Positions 10,951 to 21,278 are shown, counted from the stretch's first letter. The stretch: DNA of 64,000 nt from Cladorhizidae sp. MBARI D1340-BT2 (GCA_028752905.1 JAQNBH010000017.1:31178283-31242282), one strand, 5' to 3'. Notes: generated by a model not told the origin, from the letters alone. A program made the numbers and translations.

Positions 10951-12979
10951 GATTATGGCTCGAGTAGAGTTGTACGGGAAACTGAGAGAGTTTAACCTCC
11001 GAAAAGATCTCAAATTATCTCGAACGAGTAAAGCTCTATATAGAAGCAAATGTAGTGAGATGATAAGAAGGTTGCTGTGTTACTAACAGTAACTGGGCTC
11101 AGCAGTTATGCCATACTGCAAGGTTTGCTAACCCCAGCCAACCCCAGGGTTTTTAAGAACTTCTAGGAGCACCTAAGCCTCATTATGAACACAAACTATT
11201 AGTTATTGCTGAGGGTATCATTTTTACAGAAGACGTGAATCGCTTTGAAAAAACAACAGCTGATTTTGTGGTAGACCTAGATACCTACCACTCATAGAAG
11301 TCAGCAGGAGCTCTCTATGTTCACAATAGGAGGAGTAGCTGCAGGGAGAAATACTATTCAGATTGAGACAACAAAATACTCTTGATGGAAGTTAATACTG
11401 GATTAGCTGTGTCTATTCTGTCTTGAGGCCCAACTTTACTGGAACAAAGCTGCAACCCCATTACCACTATTTTTGAAGACTTATACTGGAGAAGTCATGC
11501 CAGTAGTAGGTGAGCAGATGGAAGATGTTGAGTTTGAGCACAGGATACAAAGTAGAGCCAAGTCATTATTAAAGGCAAGGGACCAAGTTTGTTAGGGAGA
11601 AGCTGATTAAGTCATATTCACCTAGATTGGAAGAAGATTGCCTCAATCTCATCCCTTGACAATCCAGTGGGAGACATTAATGTTTTGTCAGAAGATCAGA
11701 GTGAGGTATTGTAGATGAGTTGGGTACAAGTAAGTCATTCAAGGCTAGGTTAATGATGCATGAATCAGCCAAGCCCAAGTTTGGTCGAGCAAGACAGGCT
11801 TTGAGAACTACAGTAGAAGAGGAACTTGACAGACTATAGAAGGTGGGAGTGTTGGAGAAAATTTAGTTTAGTGAGAGGACTACACTTGTTGTAGTTCCTA
11901 AGAAGAGCAGTTGTGTGAGGTTGTGCAGGGATTAGCTATAGGATCACAGCTATGGATGTGGAGCAATACCCTCTGCCTTGTTCTGAAGATATATTTGCCA
12001 CTCTTGCTGGAGGGAAATCTTTTTCAGTTTTGGATTGATCCAATACGTATCAGCAATTGTTGTTTGAGGATATAAGTCACGCACATTTGTTACCATAAAC
12101 ACTCATTGTGGTCTTTATAAGTAGACCAGGTTACCCTTTGGTGCTGCATTTAGCTCCAGCCATGTTCCAGAAACCAATGGACATGATCCAAGGTGTTGAG
12201 GGAGTTAATTGTTAGATTGATGATTTGCTTAACCGAGGGCAAGACTTGTAAAGAGCACTTGAAGAACATAAACCTAGAGGCCCAAGCAGTATGGTGTGAG
12301 GCTAGGAGAGGTGCACATTTTTAATTCCTATTGTTGAATTTTGGGGTTCATAGGATTGATGAGCAAGGAGCTTCAAGCTATTAAGCAAGCCCCAGTACTT
12401 AAGAATGTTACTAAGTTGATATCATTTTTAAAGGTTGCTGAATTATTATGGTATCGAATTTGTCCTCTCTTTTGCATCCTCTAAATTACTTGTTGCAAAA
12501 GGAAACCCAGTGGAAGTGGAATCCCAAATGTGCAGTTTTTTGGAAAACTACTAGAGTCCTCATATATTTTGGTGTTTTTTAATTCAACCTTACCCATTGT
12601 GTTGGCAGGAGATACTTTAGCATATTGGGTATGAGTTGTGATTTCTCACATTACCCCTGATGGACAGGAAGACTCAATTTCTTTTGCTTCCCAAACATTG
12701 TTGAGTGCTGAACAAAACTATTCTCAAGTGAAGAGGAGGGCATTGTCGCTCATCTATAGAATAAAGAAATTTCATGCATGTTTGTATGATCAGAAGTTTA
12801 TCCTGGAAACTGACCATAAACCTCTAACAGTCATTTTTGCGTCAAAGAGAGGAGGCAGCATGATTGTAGAGATAGGCTATACAACTACTAGCATGTCGCT
12901 ACAAAATCAAATTTTGACCAATGCAAAAACATGCCAATATTGATGGTCTTTCATGGCTGCCATTGGATGAAAGGTATTT
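10951..12979 (+). pseudogene. Gypsy B gag-protease-RT-RNase H relic
   Basis: Broken frames show a gag segment (KVAVLLTVTG near 11,050), a protease-like ...TGLAVSILS near 11,400, RT palm and finger pieces (YPLPCSEDIFATLAGGKSF near 11,970; SAPAMFQK near 12,160 after frame changes) and an RNase H domain at 12,638-12,943 with [16 protein letters not shown] and ETDHKPL. The order is that of gypsy pol genes. Numerous stops and indels mark it as dead. Confidence 0.75.
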
Positions 12980-12984
12980 AGAAG
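12980..12984 (+). repeat. Target-site duplication (AGAAG), left
   Basis: AGAAG stands immediately before the nested LTR element and again at 18,181-18,185. Gypsy C shows the uninterrupted sequence near 37,545-37,600. Confidence 0.9.
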
Positions 12985-13167
12985 TAGATAAGATCCACGA
13001 TCTATTTGTTCCCCGATTCAACAAGATGTAAAAGTAGTATCACCAGAAAACAATGCACGAAATAATGATCTATATTATTGTGGGCATGCGCGTACATGTA
13101 GGTATTGGCGTGTGGGTAAAGGGTCCTTGTTCATTAGGTAAAGGGTCTCTGATCCCATAATTAGCTA
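12985..13167 (-). repeat. 3' LTR of the nested element
   Basis: 183 bp, identical base for base to 17,998-18,180. On the sense strand it starts TAG and ends CTA. Confidence 0.95.
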
Positions 13168-13177
13168 TCTCCCCCAG
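13168..13177 (-). promoter_or_regulatory. Polypurine tract
   Basis: On the sense strand CTGGGGGAGA directly abuts the 3' LTR, the expected position for plus-strand priming. Confidence 0.8.
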
Positions 13178-13182
13178 GCGGA

Positions 13183-15873
13183 TTAGTCCTTGTAATTCGG
13201 CCGATTGTTGGTCACGCAATGCCTTTTGGATCGGCGTACTTTCGTCTGTGGGCGTGAAGGTGCCGGAGTGGTGTGGCGGGCTGGTGTAGAGGGAGGTTCG
13301 GGTGGCAGAGGCGTCTCGAACGTGTCCTGTGTGGGCCGAAGTGGCGGTTCGGGAGGTGCCGGTAGGGTCGGTATAGGATCGGGCACGACTGAGGGAAGGC
13401 CCTGGTCGGCTGAGTACGGTAAGTCGTGGATAACGGGAGTGTCCACTAGTTGGGTTGGAGGGTGAGGCGGAGGTGAGGGCAGCCGCTCCATGGGGGTGTC
13501 TGAATGCGTGGGCACGGCGCATCTTCGGAGGAATTTCCTGTTCCTTAGAGTAGCACGTCCAGATCCAGACATTCGTATCCAGTACTGATGAAATTGTTTC
13601 ACCTCGATCACGACTCCAAGTTTGTCCCATCGACGAGGGAATGGGCCAGTTTGGTTCTGGACCCATACTTGGTCGCCGACTCTGAGGGGCGTGAGTGGGT
13701 GAGAGTGCTCTGCCCACTTGTCCTGTTCGTTGGCACCTCGTCTGGCCATTGTGGCTTCCCGCTCGTCGAGTAGGCGATCCCAGTAGGCATGGACTTTGAG
13801 TTTGCCAGGGATGACGGGTAGCAGGTCCTTGATGGGCCTGGCGAGTACAGCTATGGCCGGTGAGATCTTTGTGACTGGGTCCGGGGTGTTGCGGTAGGTC
13901 AGCATGGCTCTCTCGAAGCAGTCGGTGTCGAGGTTGCCGTCGTCTCGCGTGTTGCCGGCTAGGACACGCTTGACAGTCTTGACCCCGATCTCCGCGCGAG
14001 CGTTGCTGTGGGGGAACGCCACTGAGCAGAGTCGATGGTGAACGCCCCAGTCGGAGAGGAATTGACGTGTTACTGAAGCAGTAAATTCAGGACCCCCGTC
14101 CGTGGTGATATCGTCGGGTATCCCGAATGTGACAAATATTGACCGTAGGTTAGAGGTGAGGCTGGTGGCGCCGTTGGTGGAGCGTTCCACGATGGGCCAG
14201 CCCGAAAAACGGTCAACAATCACCACATAGGTGTGTCCCTTGTGGTGAAAATAATCGGCGCAGATGCTCTGAAATGGCCGTGTTGGCAGGGCAGGCTGCG
14301 TCGGTGGTAGAGATGCTTGGGAGGGCGACATCGTGTTGCACATGGTGCAAGTTGTCCTGTGGGCAGAGATGTCCGCTGCGATGCCCGGCCAGAAGATGGA
14401 GGCATCGGCTTTTGCCATCATGAGGGTCGTCCCTTGATGGGCAGAGTGTAGGGCGTGTAGACAGTCGCTTCTCAGGGAGGAGGGTATAATCACACGGTCT
14501 TTGTATACAGCGACGCCGTCGGCAGAGTACAGGTGCGACCTGTGGACATGGAACATGCGAATTTCCTTGGGCACGTCGGCCTGCTTGTCTGGGAATCCTT
14601 CCTCGATGGCCGTAAGCAGGAACTGCATGGCGTCATCAGAGGTAGTCTCCTCTTTGAGGCGTTGCCAGGTGATGGGCAGAGTTGAATGGAGTGTCGAGCA
14701 CAGGGTGCTGATTAGCTTCTCCTCGTCCGCGTCCCCGGACTGATCGACCGAGAGGCCGGCCATCAGTGTGAGGGGAATTCTTGGGGGTGGTGCCGAAACC
14801 GGGTTAGGTAGGGACATCCCTTGGGGTTTGTGTGAACCAGTTGGATACCGCGATAGGGCGTCAGATGTGCAGTTTCGCACACCGGGGATGTAAAGGATTG
14901 TGAATGCGAATTGGAGGGTTTTCTCCTTGAGATTTCTGAGTCGCGAGTTTGTTATGTCGGCCAGAGCTCTATCCCCGAATATCTTTACTAGGGGGTTGTG
15001 GTCGACGGCAACGTAGAGGTCGGTGCAGCCGAGGACAAAATGTCTGCATTTGTCCAGAGCTTCGGCCACAGCAAGGGCTTCGCCCTCGATGGCCGCGTAT
15101 CGGGATTCCGCGTCATGCGTGAACCTTGAACCAACGAGGGTGATTCTCCAGCCGTCTTTGCAGCAGAATAGCTCCCTCTGTGGACATGTGCAGTGCTTTT
15201 GGAACATCCAATAGCCTATCCCTGTCTTGCTCCAGTCTGTTGCGATGCATGTTGGTCTGTCCCTTTCGAATATCTCGACGCCGTGGTTGATTTGTTCCAC
15301 GATAGTTTGTTTAGACTCCTCGAACGCTTCTTGGTGATCGGATGTCCAGTTGAACTTCGTGGCTGGCTTGAGCAGATCCCTGAAGGGGGCCATTGTGGCA
15401 GCGCGAGAGAACGCATAGGCCACCTGGTTTACCAGGCCGAACCAGGATCTGACATCCGTGGTGGAGGCTGGGGTGGGGAACTCAGCAATGGCCTTGGTGA
15501 ATTTCTGTGTGGGCTTGACTGTGGTTAAGCCGATCTCGAAGCCGGCGAATTCGACAGTGTCCTGTGCGAATACGAACTTGGATGGGTTTAGTTTTATCCC
15601 GTTTGCGCCGCATCTGGTCAGCCAGGCAGCTGCGTCATGGAATGCCTGTTCGATGTCTGAGGACCAGATGAGCGTGTCGTCCACGCACTTTGTCTTGTTC
15701 TGTATGTCCTCTATGATGCTGTCTAACCTGGCGGTGTAACCGTCCCCGGACGCCTTGTACTCTTGAGGGGCGGTTAGGTAGAGGTAGCGCCCCCAGGGTG
15801 TGATGAATGTTGTGAAGTGCGTGTCCTCCGGGTGAAGTGGAACGGAGTGGTAACCGTTCCACGCGTCGAACAC
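13183..15873 (-). CDS. Pol, second part: RT palm, RNase H, integrase
   Basis: An 896-codon open frame beginning inside the RT palm, so the annotated first Met is not a true start. In order: RT motif A (FDAWNGYHS, residues 2-10), the catalytic block CVDD at residues 63-66 in place of the usual YxDD, RNase H (ATDWSKTG; EGEALAVAEAL; VAVDHNPL), the integrase HHCC finger (HSAHQG...CTMCN), the integrase core with ICADYF, TTDGGPEF and the SNARAEIG glutamate, and an SH3-like tail (GDQVWVQN) followed by a proline-rich C terminus. The upstream part of pol is in another frame (15,875-17,131); the break near 15,875 is a one-base indel. Confidence 0.9.
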   Translation of the reverse strand: MFDAWNGYHSVPLHPEDTHFTTFITPWGRYLYLTAPQEYKASGDGYTARLDSIIEDIQNKTKCVDDTLIWSSDIEQAFHDAAAWLTRCGANGIKLNPSKFVFAQDTVEFAGFEIGLTTVKPTQKFTKAIAEFPTPASTTDVRSWFGLVNQVAYAFSRAATMAPFRDLLKPATKFNWTSDHQEAFEESKQTIVEQINHGVEIFERDRPTCIATDWSKTGIGYWMFQKHCTCPQRELFCCKDGWRITLVGSRFTHDAESRYAAIEGEALAVAEALDKCRHFVLGCTDLYVAVDHNPLVKIFGDRALADITNSRLRNLKEKTLQFAFTILYIPGVRNCTSDALSRYPTGSHKPQGMSLPNPVSAPPPRIPLTLMAGLSVDQSGDADEEKLISTLCSTLHSTLPITWQRLKEETTSDDAMQFLLTAIEEGFPDKQADVPKEIRMFHVHRSHLYSADGVAVYKDRVIIPSSLRSDCLHALHSAHQGTTLMMAKADASIFWPGIAADISAHRTTCTMCNTMSPSQASLPPTQPALPTRPFQSICADYFHHKGHTYVVIVDRFSGWPIVERSTNGATSLTSNLRSIFVTFGIPDDITTDGGPEFTASVTRQFLSDWGVHHRLCSVAFPHSNARAEIGVKTVKRVLAGNTRDDGNLDTDCFERAMLTYRNTPDPVTKISPAIAVLARPIKDLLPVIPGKLKVHAYWDRLLDEREATMARRGANEQDKWAEHSHPLTPLRVGDQVWVQNQTGPFPRRWDKLGVVIEVKQFHQYWIRMSGSGRATLRNRKFLRRCAVPTHSDTPMERLPSPPPHPPTQLVDTPVIHDLPYSADQGLPSVVPDPIPTLPAPPEPPLRPTQDTFETPLPPEPPSTPARHTTPAPSRPQTKVRRSKRHCVTNNRPNYKD

Positions 15874-15874
15874 C

Positions 15875-17131
15875 CGACTTCTTCATTCCCTTGGGAACGC
15901 CGCAGGCCTGGTGGTAGGGTGACTTCGTGTGGTGAGTCTCCCTTGTGGCGTTGGCGTTGAGGGGTTGAAAATCAATGACGCGTCTCGGTTCCCCATTGGA
16001 CTTCCCGACAATCAACATGCGGTGACACCAGGTGTCTGGTATTCCAATGGGTACCTTTTCAATCACTCCGAGGCGTACATCACGGTCCAGGTGTTCCTTG
16101 ACTGTAGCCTCCCAGTGCACGGGTACTGAAGCAGCCTTGTGTGCTGTGACAGGCGTGGCCTCCGGGTCAATGTTGAGCCGTAGGGGTGGGCCTGCCATCA
16201 TGGGGAGTGTTTGGTGGGTGCACATATTGAATGTTGATGCCTTGAAGATAGTCCGTAGGTGCATTTCCAGGGCTCCCCTGTTTGCATCGGTGGCGGGGAT
16301 AGGTAGCGGGATCGTACCTGATGGTGGAAGTGACCTCGTCGGACATCTGCATTCGCGTGGCTGCGTAGGACTTGGTGGCTCAGGCCGCTTGGTTAGAGCT
16401 ATGTTAGATAGTGCTCCCACTGAAGTCGATTGAAACCGGGGTTGTATGATGCCGAGGTCTGAGCAGGCTTCCCTGCTCAGGAACAGGCGCGTGACATTGG
16501 GGGTTACGTATACCATCTGTTTGGTGGTTGCAGAGGAGTCCGGGAGGGAGAATTCCAGCAGTATCGCCCCCAGAAGCTTGATGCCACTCTTGTTGGCTGC
16601 CTGCATCTTCTGTGATACAGGGATGAGGTTGGACCTCGATATCCTGAGCTTGTGAAGGATGTGTGTCCCTGCCAGGCAGCTTTGGCATCCGGTGTCCGGC
16701 ATGCCTTCAATGGAGCATTGAGTGCGCCGTGGTCGCTGATGGATCCTCAGCATGGCGTAATCGCTCGGGTGTAGTTTGGCCATCAGTTGCCTCGTGGGCT
16801 GGGGAAGGGATTGTCTCTTCACCCATCTGCCAGCAGTGCTGTCAAAAACGTGGTGGTCCAGGGTTTTATCTCCTATTGCTTCATGGGTGGAGATGTCGCA
16901 TACATTGTTAAAATTGTTAAAAATTGCGTTCTCAGTTACCTGAGTAGGTGTTGACTTAGACTTACATACCCTCTCAGAGTGATTGAGTTTTCCGCATTTT
17001 CCACACCTATGCACGAATGATTTGCATTCGGCGCTCCTTGTTGGGGGCGGAGGGTACTTGCCGTGTCCGGTCCTGCCGCAAAAATAGCACTTCTCGTCGC
17101 CTTCTTTCAGATCGGGCTGGGGTCTCCCTTG
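15875..17131 (-). pseudogene. Zinc knuckles, protease and RT fingers (pol, first part)
   Basis: Continues the gag frame after one TGA stop (17,132-17,134). It shows a C-x2-C zinc knuckle ending near 17,035 (CYFCGRTGH), a second one (CGKCGKLNHSERVC), an aspartic protease active site PDTGCQSC, then the RT fingers (VIEKV; WCHRMLIVGKSNGEPRRVID). It breaks by a frameshift just before RT motif A. TGA could come from a CGA codon by CpG decay. This is inference. Confidence 0.85.
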
Positions 17132-17879
17132 TCATGGCAGCTTCTTGTATTTGCTTTTGAGGGCATTTACTGAGCTGTTCGGGTCCAGTTGTGTCACCGA
17201 TGCCTTTGCTGCCTCCTTCGACTCGACGAATAGCATGGCTCTCTCCATGCTCAGGGGTTGGTTTGGCTCCCTGAGGAGGCCCTGCTTGATCTCGGGGTCT
17301 GCTAGCCCTGTAATGAGGGCGTCCGCGACGTTTTCTTCGGTGTAGTCGACGATCAGGCGGCAAGTGCATGGCTTGCTGTATTGGCAAGTTGCTGCCTGTC
17401 CCCTCAACCGTGCTCCGAATGCACGCACGCACGCTTTCCTCTCGGTCCTGTGACATGTTGTGAAGCCTGTCCCTGGCCACAGTGGGGTTTTCAATCCTGA
17501 CGGCAAGTACCTTGATGGCCTTCATGATGTCACCGATCGGTAGCCCCGATAGGACCACGCCCCCATTGTTTCTTTGTAGGCCCTTCCTCAGGTCCTGGTC
17601 ACAACATTCTAAGAGCTGGATTGCTCTGTCATCTCCTTCCACTCTCGTGGCCTTGAGGTAGTCCCCCCATCGTGACACGAAGTATAGCCAGTCCTGGCTG
17701 GTCCCTGCCGCCGATATCGTGGGTCTCCTAACAGCCTCGACCTTTGATCGGTCTTTATTCCGGCCTTCGTGGTTGAGGAGGTGACCTTGCAGATGAGCAG
17801 CAGCCAGTACAGGGTTGGCCATCGCTCCCTCGGGTATCTGGTACCCACAACCATCGACAGGGCACTGTCTTTCACCCAT
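17132..17879 (-). pseudogene. Gag of the nested element
   Basis: Starts at the Met at 17,879, which is preceded by about 118 bp of leader after the 5' LTR. The first residues form a C-x4-C...H-x3-H finger (CPVDGC ... HLQGH), then a gag capsid-like region (SQDWLYFVSRWGDYLKATRV; AIQLLECCD). A frameshift near 17,435 moves the reading to another frame (VDYTEENVADALITGLAD; ESKEAAKASV), ending at TGA 17,132. Unusual is the N-terminal zinc finger in addition to the C-terminal knuckles. Similar gags are known to me from invertebrate Gypsy elements, but I cannot name the clade. Confidence 0.8.
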
Positions 17880-17977
17880 GCCTCGCGGAGGTGGGCGCTA
17901 ATTGGAGAATCACTTGGCTTGACAGATACTAGACTCAGGTCGCCAGGTACTATACAACTAGACTACAAATGATCTAG

Positions 17978-17997
17978 ATAGACGATTATTTCGTGCA
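17978..17997 (-). promoter_or_regulatory. Primer-binding site complementary to the element's own LTR
   Basis: The sense strand directly after the 5' LTR reads TGCACGAAATAAT. The exact complement of these 13 bases lies inside the LTR (18,067-18,079). Extended to 20 positions (LTR 18,067-18,086) the pairing has 18 matches. No tRNA-like TGG start is present. This is the arrangement of Tf1-type self-primed elements, in which the 5' end of the transcript folds back as primer. Confidence 0.7.
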
Positions 17998-18180
17998 TAG
18001 ATAAGATCCACGATCTATTTGTTCCCCGATTCAACAAGATGTAAAAGTAGTATCACCAGAAAACAATGCACGAAATAATGATCTATATTATTGTGGGCAT
18101 GCGCGTACATGTAGGTATTGGCGTGTGGGTAAAGGGTCCTTGTTCATTAGGTAAAGGGTCTCTGATCCCATAATTAGCTA
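17998..18180 (-). repeat. 5' LTR of the nested element
   Basis: Identical to 12,985-13,167. The segment complementary to the primer site lies about 95-114 bases from its sense-strand start. If transcription begins there, U3 would be about 95 bases. No convincing TATA box was seen. Confidence 0.95.
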
Positions 18181-18185
18181 AGAAG
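18181..18185 (+). repeat. Target-site duplication (AGAAG), right
   Basis: Second copy of the 5-bp duplication. A 5-bp length is usual for Ty3/Gypsy integrases. Confidence 0.9.
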
Positions 18186-19140
18186 GCTACTATATATGAA
18201 CTAGGATATTTCAATATATCTCAGCTGGAGCGTTTACCTGTCACCTCCACAGAATTGAAAACTTGCGCATCAACCAATAAGGTTTTCAGTAAAGTTTTTC
18301 TTTACATGAAGATGATGGATGCAGCAGGTGGTTAATAGTTGGAAAGCTAACAAGAAAACATAGGGATGAGATCTCGATAGAAGTTAGTTGTTTTGGGGAT
18401 CATGAATCATACCTGAAAAGTGTCGGTACAAACTTCTATATACAAGAGCTTAATAAGCGAAATTCTGGCATGTCAAGGATGAAATCAATCACCAGAAGCC
18501 ACGTGTGACCAGGCTACACAGAGATATTGAAGAGTTGGCCAGAAGTTGTAGCATGTCTGTCAGTGAAGCATGTGCCAGCTGTTGCACCACTGAGACAATA
18601 GACACGGCCAGGAAAGCCCTGTGAACAAGTTCATGTTGATTTTGGGGGACCATTCCAGGGAACCCATGCTGTTTGTGTTGGTGGATTCTCATTTGAAATG
18701 GCCAGAAGTCTACCAAATGTTGACCACCATACCAGTAAGACCAGGATATGCATTACCACTAGTGATAATGGCCCCCAGTTCACATCAGGTGATTTCGGGA
18801 TCTTTATGAAGAGGAATGGCATTCATCATATCATGAGTGCACCCTATCACCCCATCTCTCTGCCACAAATGGATTCGCAGAGTGGTTCGTTCAGTCAGTG
18901 AAGCAGCCTTGAATGCAAGTGTCTCAGATGGTAGAAGTCTTACTTAGAGACTGTGATTTCACATGCTACACAGGAGTTTCACCATGCTCTCTCTTTCTGT
19001 TGAAACCTGATCATAATACCTATGTAGTCAGTAAACAGACAGAGCAAAAGATAGCTTATGATCACAAGCACAAGGCCATGAATGGTTTTCAGGACAGTCA
19101 ATGATGGGGAGAAACCTAAAACCAGGACCAGAGTGATTCT
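18186..19140 (+). pseudogene. Gypsy B integrase relic
   Basis: Resumes Gypsy B after the nested element. Broken frames show the zinc-finger/linker part, the core (LFVLVDSHLKWPEVYQM near 18,660; TTSDNGPQFTSGDF near 18,755) and the end shared with Gypsy A. The SDNGPQF aspartate is visible. The region of the catalytic glutamate is disrupted. Confidence 0.75.
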
Positions 19141-19526
19141 TGAGCATTTGGGCTGTTGTCTTATATGATCGAAACTAGAGAACATCAATTCTGTAAATGT
19201 TAATCACCTAAAAGAAATGAAGGATTCAGAATGGAAGGATCATCTATCTTCTACTGAGTTTGATGTAGTTCCTGATTGGGAGATCCAATCCAAAGGAGTG
19301 AGGATTGATTGTTTCACTGAGAGAGAGACTCTATTGCAAGAAACCATTTCAGATTTATCGGATTGTGTTACTGTGGACACTTTGCCGAATGTGCCAGTCC
19401 TCCTGTCTGATCCAATTATTATTCCTGTTCGAAATTATCCTGTTCGAGATCAACATCCAATGATCGATACTCATGAACGACCTCTTATAAACAGTTATGT
19501 TTTGTATTTAGTGAGGAGTGTGGTTC

Positions 19527-19710
19527 TGTGAGATCTCTATTATAATTATGGTATTCATCAGTGTGGTTTAGTTGTGAAGTGTAATGTCATAGTCATTCCT
19601 GTATGTTGTGTATATTCGGCATTGCGTGTGCATTAATAATCAGTCAGTTTTAGTACACGTACCAATAAAGTATCTATTAATTGATGGATAGTGATATAAC
19701 AAGGATATCA
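19527..19710 (+). repeat. 3' LTR of Gypsy B
   Basis: Begins TGTGAGATC and ends GGATATCA, with AATAAA at 19,664-19,669. It differs clearly from the 5' LTR, consistent with an old insertion. Confidence 0.75.
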
Positions 19711-19744
19711 GTAACATAAAAAAATCTTAAACACAATATACATA

Positions 19745-19940
19745 CATTACAATAACTTTCACATAATCAACTTGAAATTGTATTCTCTTGACGTTTCGAC
19801 TAGATGTGCTGGTCATCAGGAATAACTGATGAAGGCTAGAGCATCTAGTTGAAATGTCAAGAGAATACGATTTCAAGTTGATTATTGAAAGTTATTGTAA
19901 TATTATTATGTCAACTGAGAGTTCATTGAGAATATGCATA
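19745..19940. mobile_element. Foldback MITE copy 4
   Basis: The same hairpin as copy 1 at the same place between the Gypsy 3' LTR and D1: ATTGTATTCTCTTGACG, CTAGATGTGCTGGTCATCAG, then the inverted arm and TATGTCAACTGAGAGTTC. Confidence 0.75.
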
Positions 19941-19980
19941 TACATTGTATTCTGATATTTAGGTTTCTCTTCCTTTACAG

Positions 19981-20121
19981 CTATTGTGTTTGGGTTTGTT
20001 CCAACAAGTTACAAAGTTGATGAGGGAAATGGAACTGTCAGCTTGACTGTTGTAGTTATTTCTGGATCTCTCAGCACTGATGTTCTAGTTACACTTGGCA
20101 CTGCAGATGACCAGGCTACTG
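19981..20121 (+). CDS. Calx-beta domain D1, first-half exon (left arm, unit 2)
   Basis: 141 bp, acceptor CTTTACAG, donor GTAAGA. The protein is almost identical to 1,216-1,356 (VPTSYKV instead of VQTSYKV). Phase 1 in and out. It is the start of a second D1-D2-D3 unit, but no D2 follows before the arm ends near 25,462. Confidence 0.9.
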
Positions 20122-20517
20122 GTAAGAAACTCTGCATTGCAGATCTAATACTACAGGTCTGTTGGTCTGTTGCAATTATGAAATAAATGGAGAATTCATC
20201 ATTCACATAACTTCAACAAACTAAAATGTGGTAAGGTTTCTATTACACAGTCACTGGTGGTGCCCAGGAACATAGTGTACTCATCATAAATCTACCATCT
20301 TCCCTTGATGCCAATTGAACAATTTTCCTGTTCTTGACCATGTTATTCAACACAGATCAAAACTAGACACATGTCAGGAGCAAGAAATAATTATAATTTT
20401 CGTGGTTTCCAGAAATCATTTGTCAACAGTTTCCATAAGTATTTACAATTTCAGTGATGCACATATTTCCACTTTCACTCTCCTTGTTTCTCTCCCTTAC
20501 TGTTCTAATATGTTCAG

Positions 20518-20721
20518 CCAATTCTGGGGAAGACTACGACACCTTGCTTACAAACCTGACATTCTCAAGTTCTGTATCAAGTCAATCGGTAGATGTTATC
20601 ATTAACGATGATGAAATACATGAAAATGATGAACTCTTCAATGTATTTATCTTACCTTCAATGAACTCAAGAATTCAGTTTAGTCCAAGACAAGCTGCTA
20701 TTCTAATCATGGACAATGATG
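20518..20721 (+). CDS. Calx-beta domain D1, second-half exon (left arm, unit 2)
   Basis: 204 bp with TGTTCAG acceptor and GTAAGT donor. It encodes SGEDYDTLLTNLTF, the VDVIINDDEIHENDELF acidic block and ILIMDND. It differs from the unit 1 exon by a few conservative changes and no indel. It is the last recognisable exon on the + strand. Confidence 0.9.
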
Positions 20722-20952
20722 GTAAGTGAAGCATAAAGTGATTCCTACTTGCAATGCGATGTAGTAACTATTGAATTGTCATATATATGATACCCACTGG
20801 TGACAAGGTTCACTGCTAGCACCTTATACATACAAAAAGTGGGGGGGTAAATGAAATATTTTATTCTAGTTTCACGCAGAAGGGTTTTACTTATGGGGAT
20901 GTAATTCTGCCAGTGTGACTTGAACTCCCCATTTTTTCCATTTGGGGAGATG

Positions 20953-21143
20953 TGTACAAGTAAAATAGAGATGGACTACTTTTCTTGGCTTACTTTTCCA
21001 GGATGTTGATTCTTGCACTGTAAGTGAACTTATAGCTGCTAGGAATAGGAGTGTATTCTTTATGTGATAGTTACCCACCAGCAACACTGTTACCTCATAG
21101 CTTATATTTGCTAGGAACAGCGTATTCTTTATGTGATAGCTAT
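20953..21143. repeat. 191-bp direct repeat, copy 1
   Basis: TGTACAAGTAAAATAGAG ... TGTGATAGCTAT recurs at 21,279-21,469 with few changes. A 135-bp stretch separates the copies. Non-coding. Confidence 0.85.
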
Positions 21144-21278
21144 TCAATACTATTCCAGGAAGTAATCTTGCTCAGCTATTGACTTACGAAAGTCAGAGTC
21201 TACCTACTAAAATGCCAATTATCGGCACCAGGTACCTATTACCAGCATCACACACAATGCTCAATTATCAGCACTTAC

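Larger units (their letters stand above)
12985..18180 (-). mobile_element. Complete Gypsy-like LTR retrotransposon with self-complementary primer site
   Basis: A 5,196-bp element with two identical 183-bp LTRs, flanked by AGAAG duplications and inserted into the RNase H-integrase interval of Gypsy B. Its sense strand is -. It encodes gag with zinc fingers, aspartic protease, RT, RNase H and integrase. It is clearly GC-richer than its surroundings. Identical LTRs indicate a very recent insertion, yet the reading frame carries two frameshifts and one stop. The primer-binding site matches the LTR's own complement (see its entry). Confidence 0.95.
10754..19710 (+). mobile_element. Gypsy copy B, split by a nested LTR element
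   Basis: An old Ty3/Gypsy-like element of about 3.8 kb of its own sequence, interrupted at 12,985-18,180 by a younger element. The order is 5' LTR (10,754-10,934), gag, protease, RT and RNase H (about 10,950-12,980), then integrase (18,186-19,140), a decayed tail, and 3' LTR (19,527-19,710). All frames are broken. It lies in the intron between D3 and the next D1, the same position as copies A and C. Confidence 0.85.

Noticed and set aside
13205..13465. Plus-strand open frame across the nested element's pol end
   Set aside because: Shadow of the long - strand pol frame in GC-rich DNA; no domain.
15193..15528. Plus-strand 111-codon frame
   Set aside because: Lies wholly antisense to the RT/RNase H coding frame; no independent signal.
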